Shown here one piece after another: positions 47,109 to 58,734 of a stretch of 64,000 nt of DNA. The DNA comes from Coralloluteibacterium stylophorae. GTDB taxonomy: Bacteria > Pseudomonadota > Gammaproteobacteria > Xanthomonadales > Xanthomonadaceae. A model generated the notes under the pieces. That model did not search any database. It saw only the letters and a list, made by a program, of their open reading frames with translations, and was not told the DNA's origin. The translations under genes and the position numbers were made by a program. Numbering within the stretch: position 1 is the stretch's first letter; every line of letters starts with the position of its first letter. Where the stretch lies: assembly GCF_018122625.2 (NCBI RefSeq), contig NZ_JAGQFT020000003.1, positions 310,001 through 374,000 on the forward strand, read 5' to 3'.

Positions 47109-48938
47109 TCAGAACGCGAGGTTCACGCCGAGGTTGAGGCCGTCGCGGTCCTCGTTGTCGTCGCCGAAGCGCCCGCTGTAGCCGGCGAACAGGCTCGCGG
47201 TCCCGGACCAGCCCCAGCTGAAGCCGACATCCGCGCTCCACCAGTCCTCGGCGGGCCGGTAGCCGTCGCGGCCGAAGCGGCCGTTCATGCTCTTGGAGCC
47301 GGCCACCACGCGCGCCGCGTCGTCCTCGTTCTCGCGGGCATAGGCGACGCGGGCATAGGGCCGGAAGCCCTGCAACCCGGCACGCGCGGCGCCGGTGAGT
47401 TCCCAGCCCAGGCGGCCGACGCTGGACTCGCGCTCGTAGCCGTCGAACACCAGCGCGGTGGCGCTGGTGCCGTCCTCGCGGTAGCCGTCGACATCGACCT
47501 GCTGCCAGGTCAGGCTCACGAACGGGCCGGTGCGCAGGGCGGCGCCGACGTCGAACAGGTAGCCGGCGCTGGCCTCGAAGGCCCGGTGCGCGCCCTGGGT
47601 GTCGCCGCTGTCGTGGCGGATCGACGGGCCCATGACGATGGCGCGCTCGATCTCGTGGTCGGCCTTGCCGCCGCTCAGGGCGCCGGCCGCCCACAGGCCG
47701 CCGCGGTTCCACACGCCGTACAGCGACAGCAGGGCCTCGCGGGATTCGTTGCTCGCCCCGTGCGCGAAGTCGGCATCGACCCGCGCCAGGCTCGCCGCGA
47801 CGCCGACGGCGACGGCCTCGCCGGCCTGCATCTGCGCACCGACGGTCAGGGTGGTGCTGCGGCCGTCGAGTTCCGGATTGCCCACCCCGGCATCCAGGTC
47901 CCAGCGCCCTCCGGCGACGCTGGCGAAGCTTTCCACCGTGCCCGGCGCGCGCAGGCCGCCCATGGCGCCGGTGAAGCGCGTCGCGAGCACGCGACTGTGG
48001 TCGTCGTAGACCCGCAGCGGCGCCTCGCCGGCCAGTGCGACCTGCTGCGGGGCGGCGAGCGTGGCCAGCACCACGTTCGCCAGCATGCGGTGCGCGGCGC
48101 CGCTCGGGTGCACGCCGTCGGCGAACAGGTAGGTGTCGCCGGCACCCTCGGGATAGGTGGCGGGGTAGCCGGAGCCCTCCGGACCGCAGGCCACGGCGTT
48201 GGCCGGCGCGCACGCGGCGTCGGTGACGTTGCTGAGGCCGTAGCGCGCCGGGTCGGCGGCCAGCTCGCGGATCAGGCCGAAGGTGTCGATCGGCACGATA
48301 CCCTCGCCCGCCTGCGCCAGGACGCCGTCGAGGCTGGCGTTGTAGAACGTCGCCACCTGGGTGATCGCGCCGTCGCCGTTGAGCGCGGCGAACTGCGGCG
48401 TGGCGCCGAGGTCGGGCAGGTTGTAGACCACGATCATCTCGGCGCCGGCCTGCTGCAGGCGCAGGACCTGGCCACCGAGCGCGGCGGCGGCTGCCTGGGT
48501 GTTGGCGACCGCATTCGCCGGATCCAGCGCCAGGGTGGCGAACACGTCGTTGGCGCCGCCCCACACCGTGTGCAGCGCGCCCGCCTGCGCCTGGCCGCCG
48601 TTGGCGGCGAGGTAGGCGTCGATCTGGCCCGGCACGCTCGGCACCTGGTTCAGGCACAGCGCGGTCACGCAGGCCCCGCCCCAGGCGTAGTTGCTGCCGC
48701 CGGCCAGCGACGGCGCCTGGCTGAGGCCGAAGGCCTCCGCGAGGAGCTCGGCGTGCACCGGGTCGGGATTGGTGGTGAAGCTGCTGCCCGGCGGCAGGCC
48801 CTGCACGGCGGCGATGTTGCCGACGTCGCTGAGGCTGTCGCCGAAGCTGACCACCGCGTCGAACTCCTGGGCGTGGAGGCCGGGTGCGGCCAGGACCGCC
48901 GCGGCGATCGCGGCGGAGAGGGAACGGGGACGAAGCAT
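47109..48938 (-). CDS. GDSL-type esterase autotransporter (EstA-like)
   Basis: 609 aa. The second ATG (48938) is favoured because AAGGAG lies 8 nt before it. Signal peptide to about 24 (GLHAQ), GDSL block with Ser35 in SFGDSLSD, GGANDV block, and catalytic Asp/His in FADGVHPSG. The C-terminal ~270 residues form an autotransporter beta-barrel ending in Phe (NLGVNLAF). Cell-surface lipase/esterase; in Pseudomonas EstA affects rhamnolipid production and motility. Confidence 0.92.
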   Translation of the reverse strand: MLRPRSLSAAIAAAVLAAPGLHAQEFDAVVSFGDSLSDVGNIAAVQGLPPGSSFTTNPDPVHAELLAEAFGLSQAPSLAGGSNYAWGGACVTALCLNQVPSVPGQIDAYLAANGGQAQAGALHTVWGGANDVFATLALDPANAVANTQAAAAALGGQVLRLQQAGAEMIVVYNLPDLGATPQFAALNGDGAITQVATFYNASLDGVLAQAGEGIVPIDTFGLIRELAADPARYGLSNVTDAACAPANAVACGPEGSGYPATYPEGAGDTYLFADGVHPSGAAHRMLANVVLATLAAPQQVALAGEAPLRVYDDHSRVLATRFTGAMGGLRAPGTVESFASVAGGRWDLDAGVGNPELDGRSTTLTVGAQMQAGEAVAVGVAASLARVDADFAHGASNESREALLSLYGVWNRGGLWAAGALSGGKADHEIERAIVMGPSIRHDSGDTQGAHRAFEASAGYLFDVGAALRTGPFVSLTWQQVDVDGYREDGTSATALVFDGYERESSVGRLGWELTGAARAGLQGFRPYARVAYARENEDDAARVVAGSKSMNGRFGRDGYRPAEDWWSADVGFSWGWSGTASLFAGYSGRFGDDNEDRDGLNLGVNLAF

Positions 48939-49086
48939 GCGCATGACTCCTTGCGCGCCCGCGATGGCTGCGGACGACGACGACGACGATGGGTGCGGCG
49001 CGCGCGGCCGGAGGCCGTGCGCGGACGCGGCACGCTAGTGCGCCGTCATCGAAGTGTCATGTTGCGGCGCAACGGCCGCGGCCGCC

Positions 49087-50847
49087 TCAGTCCCTGGCGC
49101 GCACCTGCACGTGGACCTCGGCCAGCTGCGCGTCCGGGATCGGCGACGGCGCGTCGGTCATCAGGTCCTGCGCGGTGGTGGTCTTGGGGAAGGCGATCAC
49201 GTCGCGGATCGACTCGGTGCCCGCCATCAGCGCGGCGATGCGGTCGATGCCGAAGGCGATGCCGCCGTGCGGCGGCGCACCGAAGCGCAGCGCGTCGAGC
49301 AGGAACCCGAACTTGGCCTTCGCCTCCTCCGCGCCGATGCCCAGCAGCTCGAACACCGCCGACTGCATCGAGGAGCGATGGATGCGGATCGAGCCGCCGC
49401 CGATCTCGTTGCCGTTGAGCACCATGTCGTAGCCGCGCGAGACGGCCGTCTTCGCGTTGGCGCGCAGGTCGGCCTCGTCGTCCACGGCCGGCGCGGTGAA
49501 GGGATGGTGGAGCGCGACGTAGCGGCCCTCCTCCTCGTCCCATTCGAACATCGGGAAGTCGGTGACCCACAGCGGCTTCCAGCCGGCGGCGACGCGGCCC
49601 AGGTCGCGGCCGACCTTGAGCCGTACTGCGCCCATGAAGTCGCAGACCACCTTCCAGGCACCGGCGCCGAACAGCAGCAGGTCGCCGGACTGCGCACCGG
49701 TCGCGCCGAGCACCGCGGCGAGGGTGGCGTCGTCGAGGAACTTGGCGATCGGCGAGCTGACGCCGTCGCGGCCCCGGGCCGCGTCCTCGACTTTTATCCA
49801 GGCCAGGCCCTTGGCCCCGAACTTCGCCGCATGCGCGCCGAGCTCGTCGATCTGCTTGCGCGACAGCGCCGCGCCCTCGGGCACGCGCAGCGCGGCGACG
49901 CGGCCGTCGGGATTCGCGGCCCAGTCGGTGAAGACCTTGAACTCGCAGTGCGCGACCAGGGGCGCGACGTCGACCAGCTCCAGGTCGATGCGCAGGTCCG
50001 GCTTGTCCGAACCGTAGCGGCGCATCGCCTCGGCGTAGGTCATGCGCGGGAAGGCGGCATCGAGCTCGACCTCGACCACCTCGCGGAACACCGTGCGGAT
50101 CATCTCCTCGGTCGCGTCCTGCACGTCGCGCTCGGACACCCAGGCGAACTCCATGTCGAGCTGGGTGAACTCGAGCTGGCGGTCGGCGCGCAGGGCCTCG
50201 TCGCGGAAGCAGCGCGCGATCTGGTAGTAGCGGTCGAAGCCGGCGACCATGAGGATCTGCTTGAACAGCTGCGGCGACTGCGGCAGCGCGTAGAACTCGC
50301 CCGGATGCATGCGCGCCGGTACCAGGAAGTCGCGCGCGCCCTCGGGCGTGGCCTTGGTCAGGATCGGCGTCTCGATGTCCTGGAAGCCGCGCGCGTCCAG
50401 CCAGCGGCGCAGCGCCTGCACCAGGCGGATGCGGGTGCGCATCATGCGCTGCATCTCGGGGCGGCGGAGGTCGAGGTAGCGCCAGGTCAGGCGCGCCTCC
50501 TCGCCCGGGGTCTCGTGCAGGTAGAACGGCAGCGTCTCGGCCTTGTTCAGCACCTCGATGCGCGACGCCACGATCTCGACCCGCCCGGTGCGGATCCTGG
50601 CGTTGACGCTGTGGCGGGCGCGCACGGTGCCGGTGATCCGCAGGCAGTCCTCGTAGCCGACGTCGGCGGCGGCATCGAACACCGGCCGGTCGTCGGGCTC
50701 GGCCACCACCTGCACCACGCCCTCGTGGTCGCGCAGGTCGATGAAGCAGACCCCGCCGAGGTTGCGGGCGACGTCGGCCCAGCCGCAGAGGGTGACGGTC
50801 TGGCCGATCAGGCTCTCGTCGACGAGGCCGCAGAAGTGGGTGCGCAT
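49087..50847 (-). CDS. aspS: Aspartyl-tRNA synthetase
   Basis: 586 aa class II synthetase from ATG 50847. N-terminal OB anticodon-binding domain ([14 protein letters not shown]), motif 2 [18 protein letters not shown], the bacterial insertion domain, and motif 3 [12 protein letters not shown]. Charges tRNA-Asp. The long open frame upstream is spurious. Separated from the divergent ggpPS-type gene by 328 nt. Confidence 0.97.
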   Translation of the reverse strand: MRTHFCGLVDESLIGQTVTLCGWADVARNLGGVCFIDLRDHEGVVQVVAEPDDRPVFDAAADVGYEDCLRITGTVRARHSVNARIRTGRVEIVASRIEVLNKAETLPFYLHETPGEEARLTWRYLDLRRPEMQRMMRTRIRLVQALRRWLDARGFQDIETPILTKATPEGARDFLVPARMHPGEFYALPQSPQLFKQILMVAGFDRYYQIARCFRDEALRADRQLEFTQLDMEFAWVSERDVQDATEEMIRTVFREVVEVELDAAFPRMTYAEAMRRYGSDKPDLRIDLELVDVAPLVAHCEFKVFTDWAANPDGRVAALRVPEGAALSRKQIDELGAHAAKFGAKGLAWIKVEDAARGRDGVSSPIAKFLDDATLAAVLGATGAQSGDLLLFGAGAWKVVCDFMGAVRLKVGRDLGRVAAGWKPLWVTDFPMFEWDEEEGRYVALHHPFTAPAVDDEADLRANAKTAVSRGYDMVLNGNEIGGGSIRIHRSSMQSAVFELLGIGAEEAKAKFGFLLDALRFGAPPHGGIAFGIDRIAALMAGTESIRDVIAFPKTTTAQDLMTDAPSPIPDAQLAEVHVQVRARD

Positions 50848-51175
50848 GGGGTGGAAGGCCGGAGGAGAAGCGAGCCGGCAATGGTAGGCCGCGCCCGCCG
50901 GGGCGGTAAACAGCGCCACGGCGCACTGCGGTGCAGGCCGCGGCTGGGGTTGACGGCGGGCGCGTGATAGGATTGCGCGCTGCAGCAACGGCGGCCGGAG
51001 CGCGTCACGCGCGTCGCCACGCTGCCTTTTCGGTCGCCCTGCGATCCTCCCGACGATCGCGCGCCCCGTGCCGGTCGCGCCTCCGCGGCCGCCGCCGCCC
51101 GCCTCCCCCGCTGCACGCCGTCGCGCCCGGGGAAGGTCCATCGCCACGCCGTATCGAACAAGAAGGGGACCCGTC
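50848..51175. promoter_or_regulatory. Divergent intergenic region between aspS and the glucosylglycerol gene
   Basis: 328 bp that must hold both promoters. A TTGACG at 50950-50955 is present but the nearest TAGGAT lies only 12 bp on, too close for a standard promoter. I see no repeat, tRNA or riboswitch-like structure. The last bases carry the AAGGGG Shine-Dalgarno for the gene at 51176. Confidence 0.4.
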
Positions 51176-53527
51176 TTGACCCAGTCCGACACGCAACCCT
51201 CCGTCGCCCGTCCCGAGGTCGCCCGGCCACGCCCCTGGCTGCTGGCCACCGATCTCGACGGCACCTTCCTCGCCGGCTCGCCCGAGCGCCGCCACGAGCT
51301 GTACCAGCTGCTGGCCGGGCGCGACGACCTGCGCCTGGTCTACGTCACCGGCCGCGGGCTGGAGGCGGTCATGCCGCTGCTGAGCGATCCGTCGCTGCCG
51401 CGCCCGGACTACATCGTCTGCGACGTCGGCGGCACCGTCGTCGACGGTCGCACCCTGCATCCGGTGCACCCGCTGCAGGCCGGGATCGAGGCGCGCTGGC
51501 CGGGCGAGCGCACCGTGATCGAGGCGCTGGGCGACTGGCCGGGGCTGGAGCGCCAGGACCAGCCGCAGGACCGCCGCGTCGCCTACTTCTGCGAACCGGG
51601 CGCGATCAGCGACGAGCTGCGCCGCCGCGTCGAGGAGCTCGGCCTGGACATGCTCTATTCCGGCGAGCGCTATCTCGACGTGCTGCCGCGCGGGGTCAGC
51701 AAGGGCGCCAGCCTGGTCGCGCTGGCCGAGCACCTGGGCGTGCCCAAGGACCTGGTGGTCGTCGCCGGCGACACCCTCAACGACCTGTCGATGTACCAGC
51801 ACGGCTTCCGCGGCGTGTGCGTCGGCGAATCGGAGATCGGCCTGCTGACCGCGACCGAGTCGCTCGACCACGTCCACCACGCCGACGAGGCCGGCTGCGG
51901 CGGCATCCTCGAGGCGCTGGCCCAGTTCGGCCTGCACGACGCCCCCGAGCGCGCCCGCGGCGCCGCCGCCAACGCCGGCAGCTCGGAGCTGGTCATCGTC
52001 TACCACCGCCTGCCCTACGAGGAGTACATCCAGGACGGCGAGGTCCGGCGCCGCAACCACGCCTCGCCCAACGGCATCATCCCGACCCTGCTGAGCTTCT
52101 TCGCGCAGGGACAGAAGGGGTCGTGGGTGGCCTGGACCCAGCACGGCAAGAGCGAGGACTTCGAGCCCAACGTGCCGGTCGAGCCGGAGCGCTACCCGGG
52201 CCTCACCGCCTCGCGCGTGGTGCTGACCAAGACCGAGGTCGACATCTTCTACAAGCGCTTCTCCAAGGAGGCGTTCTGGCCGCTGCTGCACACCTTCTGG
52301 GAGCGCGCGCGCTTCCGCGAGGATCACTGGAAGGTGTTCCAGCGCGTCAACCGCGCCTTCGCCGAGCGCACCGCGGCCGAGGCCGCGCCGGGCGCGACGG
52401 TGTGGATCCACGACTACAACCTGTGGCTGGTGCCGGCCTACCTGCGCGAACTGCGGCCGGACGTGAGGATCGCATTCTTCCACCACACCTACTTCCCCTC
52501 GGCCGACATCTTCAACGTGGTGCCGTGGCGGCGCGAGATCCTCGGCAGCCTGCTGCAGTGCGACTACGTCGGCTTCCACATCCCGCGCCAGGTCGAGAAC
52601 TTCGTCGACGTGGTGCGCGGGGTGCAGCCGGTGACCGTGCTCGAGCGCGAGCCGTGCGCGCCGCGCTATCTCACCTACGGCTGCGCGGTCGGCATCGAGC
52701 GCATGACCACGGCGCTGCGCACCCACGGCCGCGTCGTGCGCCTGGGCGCGCATCCGGTCGGCCTCGACCTCGATCGCGTACGCAACGCGCTGCGCAGCGA
52801 CGTGGTGCGCAAGCGCCGCGCCGAGCTCGAGGCCGCGTTCGGCGAGCGCAAGCTGATCCTCTCGGTCGAGCGCCTGGACTACACCAAGGGCACGCTGGAG
52901 AAGCTGCAGGCCTTCGAGCACATGCTGGCCAACGAGCCGGAGCTGCACGGGAAGGTGTCGCTGCTGACCATCTGCGTGCCGGCCGCGCGCGAGATGACCG
53001 TCTACGACGAGCTGCAGCACCAGATCGAGCAGGCGGTCGGGCGCATCAACGGGCGTTTCTCGCGGGTCGGCTGGACGCCGGTGCAGTTCTTCTTCCGCGC
53101 CTTCCCGTTCGAGGAGGTCGTGGCCTACTACGCCGAGGCCGACGTGATGTGGATCACGCCGCTGCGCGACGGCCTCAACCTGGTGTGCAAGGAGTACGTC
53201 GCGACCCAGGGCCTGACCCGCGGCGACGGCGTGCTGGTGCTGTCGGAGTTCGCCGGCGCCGCCGCCGAGCTGAAGGGCGCAGTCCTGACCAACCCGCACG
53301 ACACCGCCGACCTCGTCGCCGGCTGCCTGCAGGCCATCCGCATGCCGCGCGAGGAGCGCCGCAACCGCATCCGCGGCCTGGTCGACATCGTCCGCCACCA
53401 CGACATCGCGCGCTGGGGCCGGGAGTTCCTTGACGCGGTGCGCCGCGACGACCTGTCGCAGGTCCCGCGCAACGAGGACGGCGACGCGGTCGACGAGAAC
53501 GCCGGGCGGAGCGCGGCCAACGGCTGA
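51176..53527 (+). CDS. ggpPS: Bifunctional glucosylglycerol-phosphate phosphatase/synthase
   Basis: 783 aa from a TTG start with AAGGGG 8 nt upstream. N-terminal HAD phosphatase (about 20-265) with nucleophile Asp26/Asp28 in ATDLDGT and the GDTLND motif; C-terminal GT20 glycosyltransferase (about 285-765) with [24 protein letters not shown] and [10 protein letters not shown]. The fusion order (phosphatase first) matches GgpPS of Stenotrophomonas and Pseudomonas, which makes the osmolyte glucosylglycerol from ADP-glucose and glycerol-3-phosphate. A trehalose-phosphate role is less likely but not excluded. Confidence 0.85.
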   Translation: MTQSDTQPSVARPEVARPRPWLLATDLDGTFLAGSPERRHELYQLLAGRDDLRLVYVTGRGLEAVMPLLSDPSLPRPDYIVCDVGGTVVDGRTLHPVHPLQAGIEARWPGERTVIEALGDWPGLERQDQPQDRRVAYFCEPGAISDELRRRVEELGLDMLYSGERYLDVLPRGVSKGASLVALAEHLGVPKDLVVVAGDTLNDLSMYQHGFRGVCVGESEIGLLTATESLDHVHHADEAGCGGILEALAQFGLHDAPERARGAAANAGSSELVIVYHRLPYEEYIQDGEVRRRNHASPNGIIPTLLSFFAQGQKGSWVAWTQHGKSEDFEPNVPVEPERYPGLTASRVVLTKTEVDIFYKRFSKEAFWPLLHTFWERARFREDHWKVFQRVNRAFAERTAAEAAPGATVWIHDYNLWLVPAYLRELRPDVRIAFFHHTYFPSADIFNVVPWRREILGSLLQCDYVGFHIPRQVENFVDVVRGVQPVTVLEREPCAPRYLTYGCAVGIERMTTALRTHGRVVRLGAHPVGLDLDRVRNALRSDVVRKRRAELEAAFGERKLILSVERLDYTKGTLEKLQAFEHMLANEPELHGKVSLLTICVPAAREMTVYDELQHQIEQAVGRINGRFSRVGWTPVQFFFRAFPFEEVVAYYAEADVMWITPLRDGLNLVCKEYVATQGLTRGDGVLVLSEFAGAAAELKGAVLTNPHDTADLVAGCLQAIRMPREERRNRIRGLVDIVRHHDIARWGREFLDAVRRDDLSQVPRNEDGDAVDENAGRSAANG

Positions 53528-53547
53528 CCGCCGCCGCGCGCAGGGGC

Positions 53548-53886
53548 TCAGGATGCGGCGGGCTTGCCCGCCGCGGGTGCCGGTGCGGGCGCGTCCTTCG
53601 CCGGCTTCGCCGCTTCGGCGGGCTTGGCCTCCGCGGCGGGCTTGGCCTCGCCACCCGCGGCCCCGCCCTTGCCGTCCCCGGCCAGATTGCGGCGGGTGTC
53701 GCCGTCCTTCTTGAAGTCCGTCTCGTACCAGCCGGAGCCGGCGAGGCGGAAGGACGGCGCGGTGACCTGGCGGCCGACGCTGGCGGCGCCGCAGGCGGGG
53801 CAGGTCTCGGGATCGGGGTCGGACAGCTTCTGCAGGCGGTCGAAGCTGTGGCCGCAGCTGGAGCAGCGGAAGGCGTAGATCGGCAT
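53548..53886 (-). CDS. FmdB-family zinc ribbon protein
   Basis: 112 aa. MPIYAFRCSSCGHSFDRLQKL then CPACG: two CxxC pairs form the zinc ribbon. The C-terminal half is a low-complexity Lys/Ala/Pro tail (AKPAEAAKPAKDAP). Function unknown. In related genomes fmdB lies directly upstream of aspS; here ggpPS stands between them on the opposite strand, which suggests an insertion at this point (inference). Confidence 0.9.
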   Translation of the reverse strand: MPIYAFRCSSCGHSFDRLQKLSDPDPETCPACGAASVGRQVTAPSFRLAGSGWYETDFKKDGDTRRNLAGDGKGGAAGGEAKPAAEAKPAEAAKPAKDAPAPAPAAGKPAAS

Positions 53887-54044
53887 CGTTCGGGCGACTC
53901 TTGCAGGACGGCGACGCGCGCCGCGTGGCGCGCATTGTGGGGGCCTTCCGCACCTTTTCAACATCATCTTCCTCCGTGCGGACACGGCGCGGCGACATCC
54001 GGCTGCTAGCATCCCAAGGCCTCGTCCGCCATCGACGCGCCCCG

Positions 54045-55298
54045 ATGATCCAGACCCTGCGTCCGATCACCTCCCTGCTCCTCGGCGTCGCCTTCCTGCT
54101 GTGCGGGACCGGCGTCCTCGGCATCCAGCTGCAGCTGCGCGGCGCCGAGATCGGCTACTCGCCGACCCTGCTGGGCGGGCTGACCTCGGCCTACTTCGTC
54201 GGCTTCCTCGCCGGCACCTTCCTGTCGCCGGCGCTGGTGCGCCGGATCGGCCACATCCGCGCGTTCGGCTTCTACGCCGCGAGCTGCGCCTGCGGCGTGC
54301 TCCTGCACGTGCTGGTGGAGAGCGCGCTGGCGTGGCTGGTCCTGCGCCTGCTGGTCGGCATGGCCCTGGTCGGCCTGTACTCGGTGATCGAGAGCTGGCT
54401 CACCGCGCAGGCGCCCGAGCACCAGCGCAGCACCGTGTTCGCCCTGTACATGATGGTCAACCTCGGGGCGCTGGCGGTGTCGCAGCAGCTGGTCCGGGTG
54501 GGCGCCGACCTGCCCTACGTGCCGATGGTGCTCGCCGCGCTGCTGGTCTGTGCCTCGACCCTGCCGGTGCTGGCCACGCGGATGGCGCAGCCGGTCCTGC
54601 AGCCGGTACCGCGCCTGGCCCTGCGCCGGCTGTTCGCGGCCGCGCCCAGCGCCGGAGCCGGCGCCCTGCTGTCGGGCCTGTGCATGGGCGCGTTCTGGGG
54701 CCTGAGCCCGGTGTGGGGCACCCAGGTCGGCATGAGCACCGGCCAGATCGCCACCTACATGAGCATGGCCATCCTCGGCGGCGCCGCCCTGCAGCTGCCG
54801 CTCGGGCGCCTGTCCGACCGCCGCGACCGCCGCCTGGCCCTGGCCCTGGTGTGCGCGGCGGCCTGTGCGGTGGCCTTCGTCGCACCGCTGACCGCGGCCA
54901 TTCCCGGCGCGGCCTACGTGGTCGCCTTCCTGTTCGGCGGGATGTCGTTCTCGATCTACCCGATCGTGGTCGCGCACCTGCTCGACCACCTGCCGCCGGA
55001 GGAGATCCTCGGCGCCAGCAGCAGCGTGCTGCTGCTCAACGGCGCCGGCTCCATCGTCGGCCCGCTGGTCGCCGGCGGGCTGATGACCGCCATCGGGCCG
55101 TCGAGCCTGTTCATGTGGTTCGCCGCGACCCTGGGCGCGATCGCGCTGTACGCGCTCTACCGCTACCGCGCCTTCGCCCGCACCCGCGCCAGCGAACCGC
55201 ACTTCCAGCCGATGCTGCGCACCTCGCACGAGGCGCTGGGCCTGATCACGCCGGACGAGGACAGCGCGCGGCACGAGGAGACCGCACCGGCGCGCTGA
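54045..55298 (+). CDS. MFS transporter (YcaD-like)
   Basis: 417 aa with about 12 membrane helices. N-terminal MIQTLRPITSLLLGVAFLLC, the loop motif RRIGHIRAFGF after helix 2, and the SYPIVVAHLLDHLPPEE-like stretch in the C-half. Resembles the YcaD family of unknown substrate. Divergent from fmdB, convergent with the ABC-F gene. The start at 54045 begins directly with the first helix. Confidence 0.9.
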   Translation: MIQTLRPITSLLLGVAFLLCGTGVLGIQLQLRGAEIGYSPTLLGGLTSAYFVGFLAGTFLSPALVRRIGHIRAFGFYAASCACGVLLHVLVESALAWLVLRLLVGMALVGLYSVIESWLTAQAPEHQRSTVFALYMMVNLGALAVSQQLVRVGADLPYVPMVLAALLVCASTLPVLATRMAQPVLQPVPRLALRRLFAAAPSAGAGALLSGLCMGAFWGLSPVWGTQVGMSTGQIATYMSMAILGGAALQLPLGRLSDRRDRRLALALVCAAACAVAFVAPLTAAIPGAAYVVAFLFGGMSFSIYPIVVAHLLDHLPPEEILGASSSVLLLNGAGSIVGPLVAGGLMTAIGPSSLFMWFAATLGAIALYALYRYRAFARTRASEPHFQPMLRTSHEALGLITPDEDSARHEETAPAR

Positions 55299-55307
55299 AC
55301 CCGGCGC

Positions 55308-57200
<1,893 letters not shown>

Positions 57201-57280
57201 GGAGCCGCACAGTGTAGCGGGCGCCGCCGCCGCGCACCCGTCCCCCGGCGCCGCTCCCGCGCCGCGGCCGTCTTCACGCG

Positions 57281-57302
57281 CTCTTACGGTCCTCTTACGG
57301 TC
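57281..57302 (+). promoter_or_regulatory. Tandem 11-bp direct repeat upstream of the pilus-like operon
   Basis: CTCTTACGGTC occurs twice, back to back (57281-57291 and 57292-57302), ending 72 nt before the first pilin gene. One helical turn per repeat is the geometry of OmpR/PhoB-class response regulators (7-bp core plus 4 bp). Ten bases after the second CTCTTAC lies TACCGT (57309-57314), a possible weak -10. The regulator is not identified. Confidence 0.55.
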
Positions 57303-57374
57303 GCCCCCTACCGTCCGCGCCGACTCCTGCCCGCCGACCTGCGGGCGGATACATCAACGACAGCGGGGACGACC

Positions 57375-58181
57375 ATGCGAGTTCTTAGGAAGCGGGGCCA
57401 GGGCGGTTTCACCCTGGTGGAAATGGCGGTGGTGCTGGTGATCATCGGCGTCATCCTGGGCGCGGTGATGATCGGCCGCGACGTGCAGCGCAACGCGGAA
57501 TACACCCGCATCAAGCAGAAGTTCATGGACCAGTGGGTGGTCGCCTACAACACCTACAACCAGCGCCTGGGCGCGCCGGTGGGCGACGACCAGAGCGCGC
57601 CGCGCCTGATGGTCAACGGCGCCAACTACGACGGCGACGGCAACGTCCTGTCCGGCGGCGACATGAGCGGCGCCAGCGCGCCGAGCGCGATCTGCCGCGG
57701 CCAGAAGGCCCGCAACATGCTCCGCGACATGCAGGGCGGTGAGCAGTTCGACCTGCGCGACATGATGCGCCGCGCCGGCATCACCATGCCGCCGGGCCGC
57801 GGCGACGGCTTCGAGGACCGTTACGTCTACCTCGACACCAACGGCAACCCGCAGGAAATCCAGGTCTGCTTCCAGTGGAACCCGCCGGGCACGGTGTCGG
57901 GCTCGGGCAACGTCATGGTGATCTCCGGCCTGACCCCGGACCTCGCCCGCGCGCTTGACCAGATGGTCGACGGCAAGCCGGACGCGCAGAACGGCGCCTT
58001 CCGCCAGGAAGGCCTCAACTCGCGGACCACCGGCGACGCCACCAGCCCGGGCGTGGAGTGGCTGGGCAACAACACCCAGGACATCAACGCCGGCAGCACC
58101 GGCGAGGCGCTCACCGACGGCGGCAACACCGACACCGAGCAGGTGATGACCCTGGTCGCCCACTACAAGATGAACCAGTAA
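57375..58181 (+). CDS. Prepilin-like protein with type IV pilin/pseudopilin signal
   Basis: 268 aa. Class III leader RKRGQGG followed by FTLVEMAVVLVIIGVILG: cleavage after Gly11, mature Phe1 and Glu5. The mature protein (about 257 aa) is far longer than a typical major pilin. It contains a C-terminal domain with few cysteines (AICRGQKA, EIQVCFQWNP) and Gly/Asn/Asp-rich loops. First gene of the cluster; GGGGA Shine-Dalgarno. Candidate pseudopilin or minor pilin; the ligand or cargo is unknown. Confidence 0.85.
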   Translation: MRVLRKRGQGGFTLVEMAVVLVIIGVILGAVMIGRDVQRNAEYTRIKQKFMDQWVVAYNTYNQRLGAPVGDDQSAPRLMVNGANYDGDGNVLSGGDMSGASAPSAICRGQKARNMLRDMQGGEQFDLRDMMRRAGITMPPGRGDGFEDRYVYLDTNGNPQEIQVCFQWNPPGTVSGSGNVMVISGLTPDLARALDQMVDGKPDAQNGAFRQEGLNSRTTGDATSPGVEWLGNNTQDINAGSTGEALTDGGNTDTEQVMTLVAHYKMNQ

Positions 58182-58191
58182 GGGCATCGCC

Positions 58192-58734
58192 ATGGCCCGC
58201 GTCCTCCCCCTCGCCCGTCTCTGGCAGTCGCGCCGCACCGCGCTGCTGGCGTTCGGCATCGCCCTGGCCGCCCTGGTGGTGGCCGCGGGCTGGTTCACCA
58301 GCGCCCGTGCCGGCCTCGCCCAGGCCTACGCCACGGCCGGCAACGCCCGCCAGGCGCTGGCCGAGGCGCGGGTGCGCGAGCAGGAGGCGCGGCTGCGCGT
58401 CGACTACGCCCGCTCGGCGCGGGCGCTGACCGCCGAGGCCGAGGCCCTGGGGCTCGCGCCCCGGGCCTGGGGCGAGCGCCTGATCAACGTCCGCCAGAGC
58501 CAGCTCATGCGCGCCGACGCCGCCGACCTGCTCGCCAGCATCGCCCGCACCGACGCCCGCATCTTCGGCGCCGAGGCCTTCGAACTGGCGGTGACCAAGC
58601 CGGAGGAGGGCCTGTTCGATCCGCCCGCCGCGGATGCGCGGCCGGTGCCGGTGCACCTGACCCTGCGCGGGACGCTCCTGTTCCGCACCCAGGACGCGCG
58701 TGCCGCGTCGCCCTCGATCCCGGAGCTGCCGTGA
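58192..58734 (+). CDS. PilO/GspM-like inner-membrane protein
   Basis: 180 aa. One membrane segment (about 16-36), a coiled-coil stretch (ARQALAEARVREQEARLRVDYARSARAL) and a C-terminal beta-alpha region (EAFELAVTKPEEG, VPVHLTLRGTLLFRT). This is the architecture of PilO, GspM and MshJ alignment-complex proteins. The call rests on architecture and context, not on strong sequence identity. 10 nt after the pilin; its stop overlaps the next GTG start. Confidence 0.7.
   Translation: MARVLPLARLWQSRRTALLAFGIALAALVVAAGWFTSARAGLAQAYATAGNARQALAEARVREQEARLRVDYARSARALTAEAEALGLAPRAWGERLINVRQSQLMRADAADLLASIARTDARIFGAEAFELAVTKPEEGLFDPPAADARPVPVHLTLRGTLLFRTQDARAASPSIPELP

Noticed and set aside
49054-50967. 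A 637-codon plus-strand frame antisense to aspS.
   Set aside because: Antisense shadow; aspS carries all class II motifs.
50950-50973. TTGACG...TAGGAT as the promoter of the glucosylglycerol gene.
   Set aside because: The spacer is only 12 bp, too short for a sigma-70 promoter.
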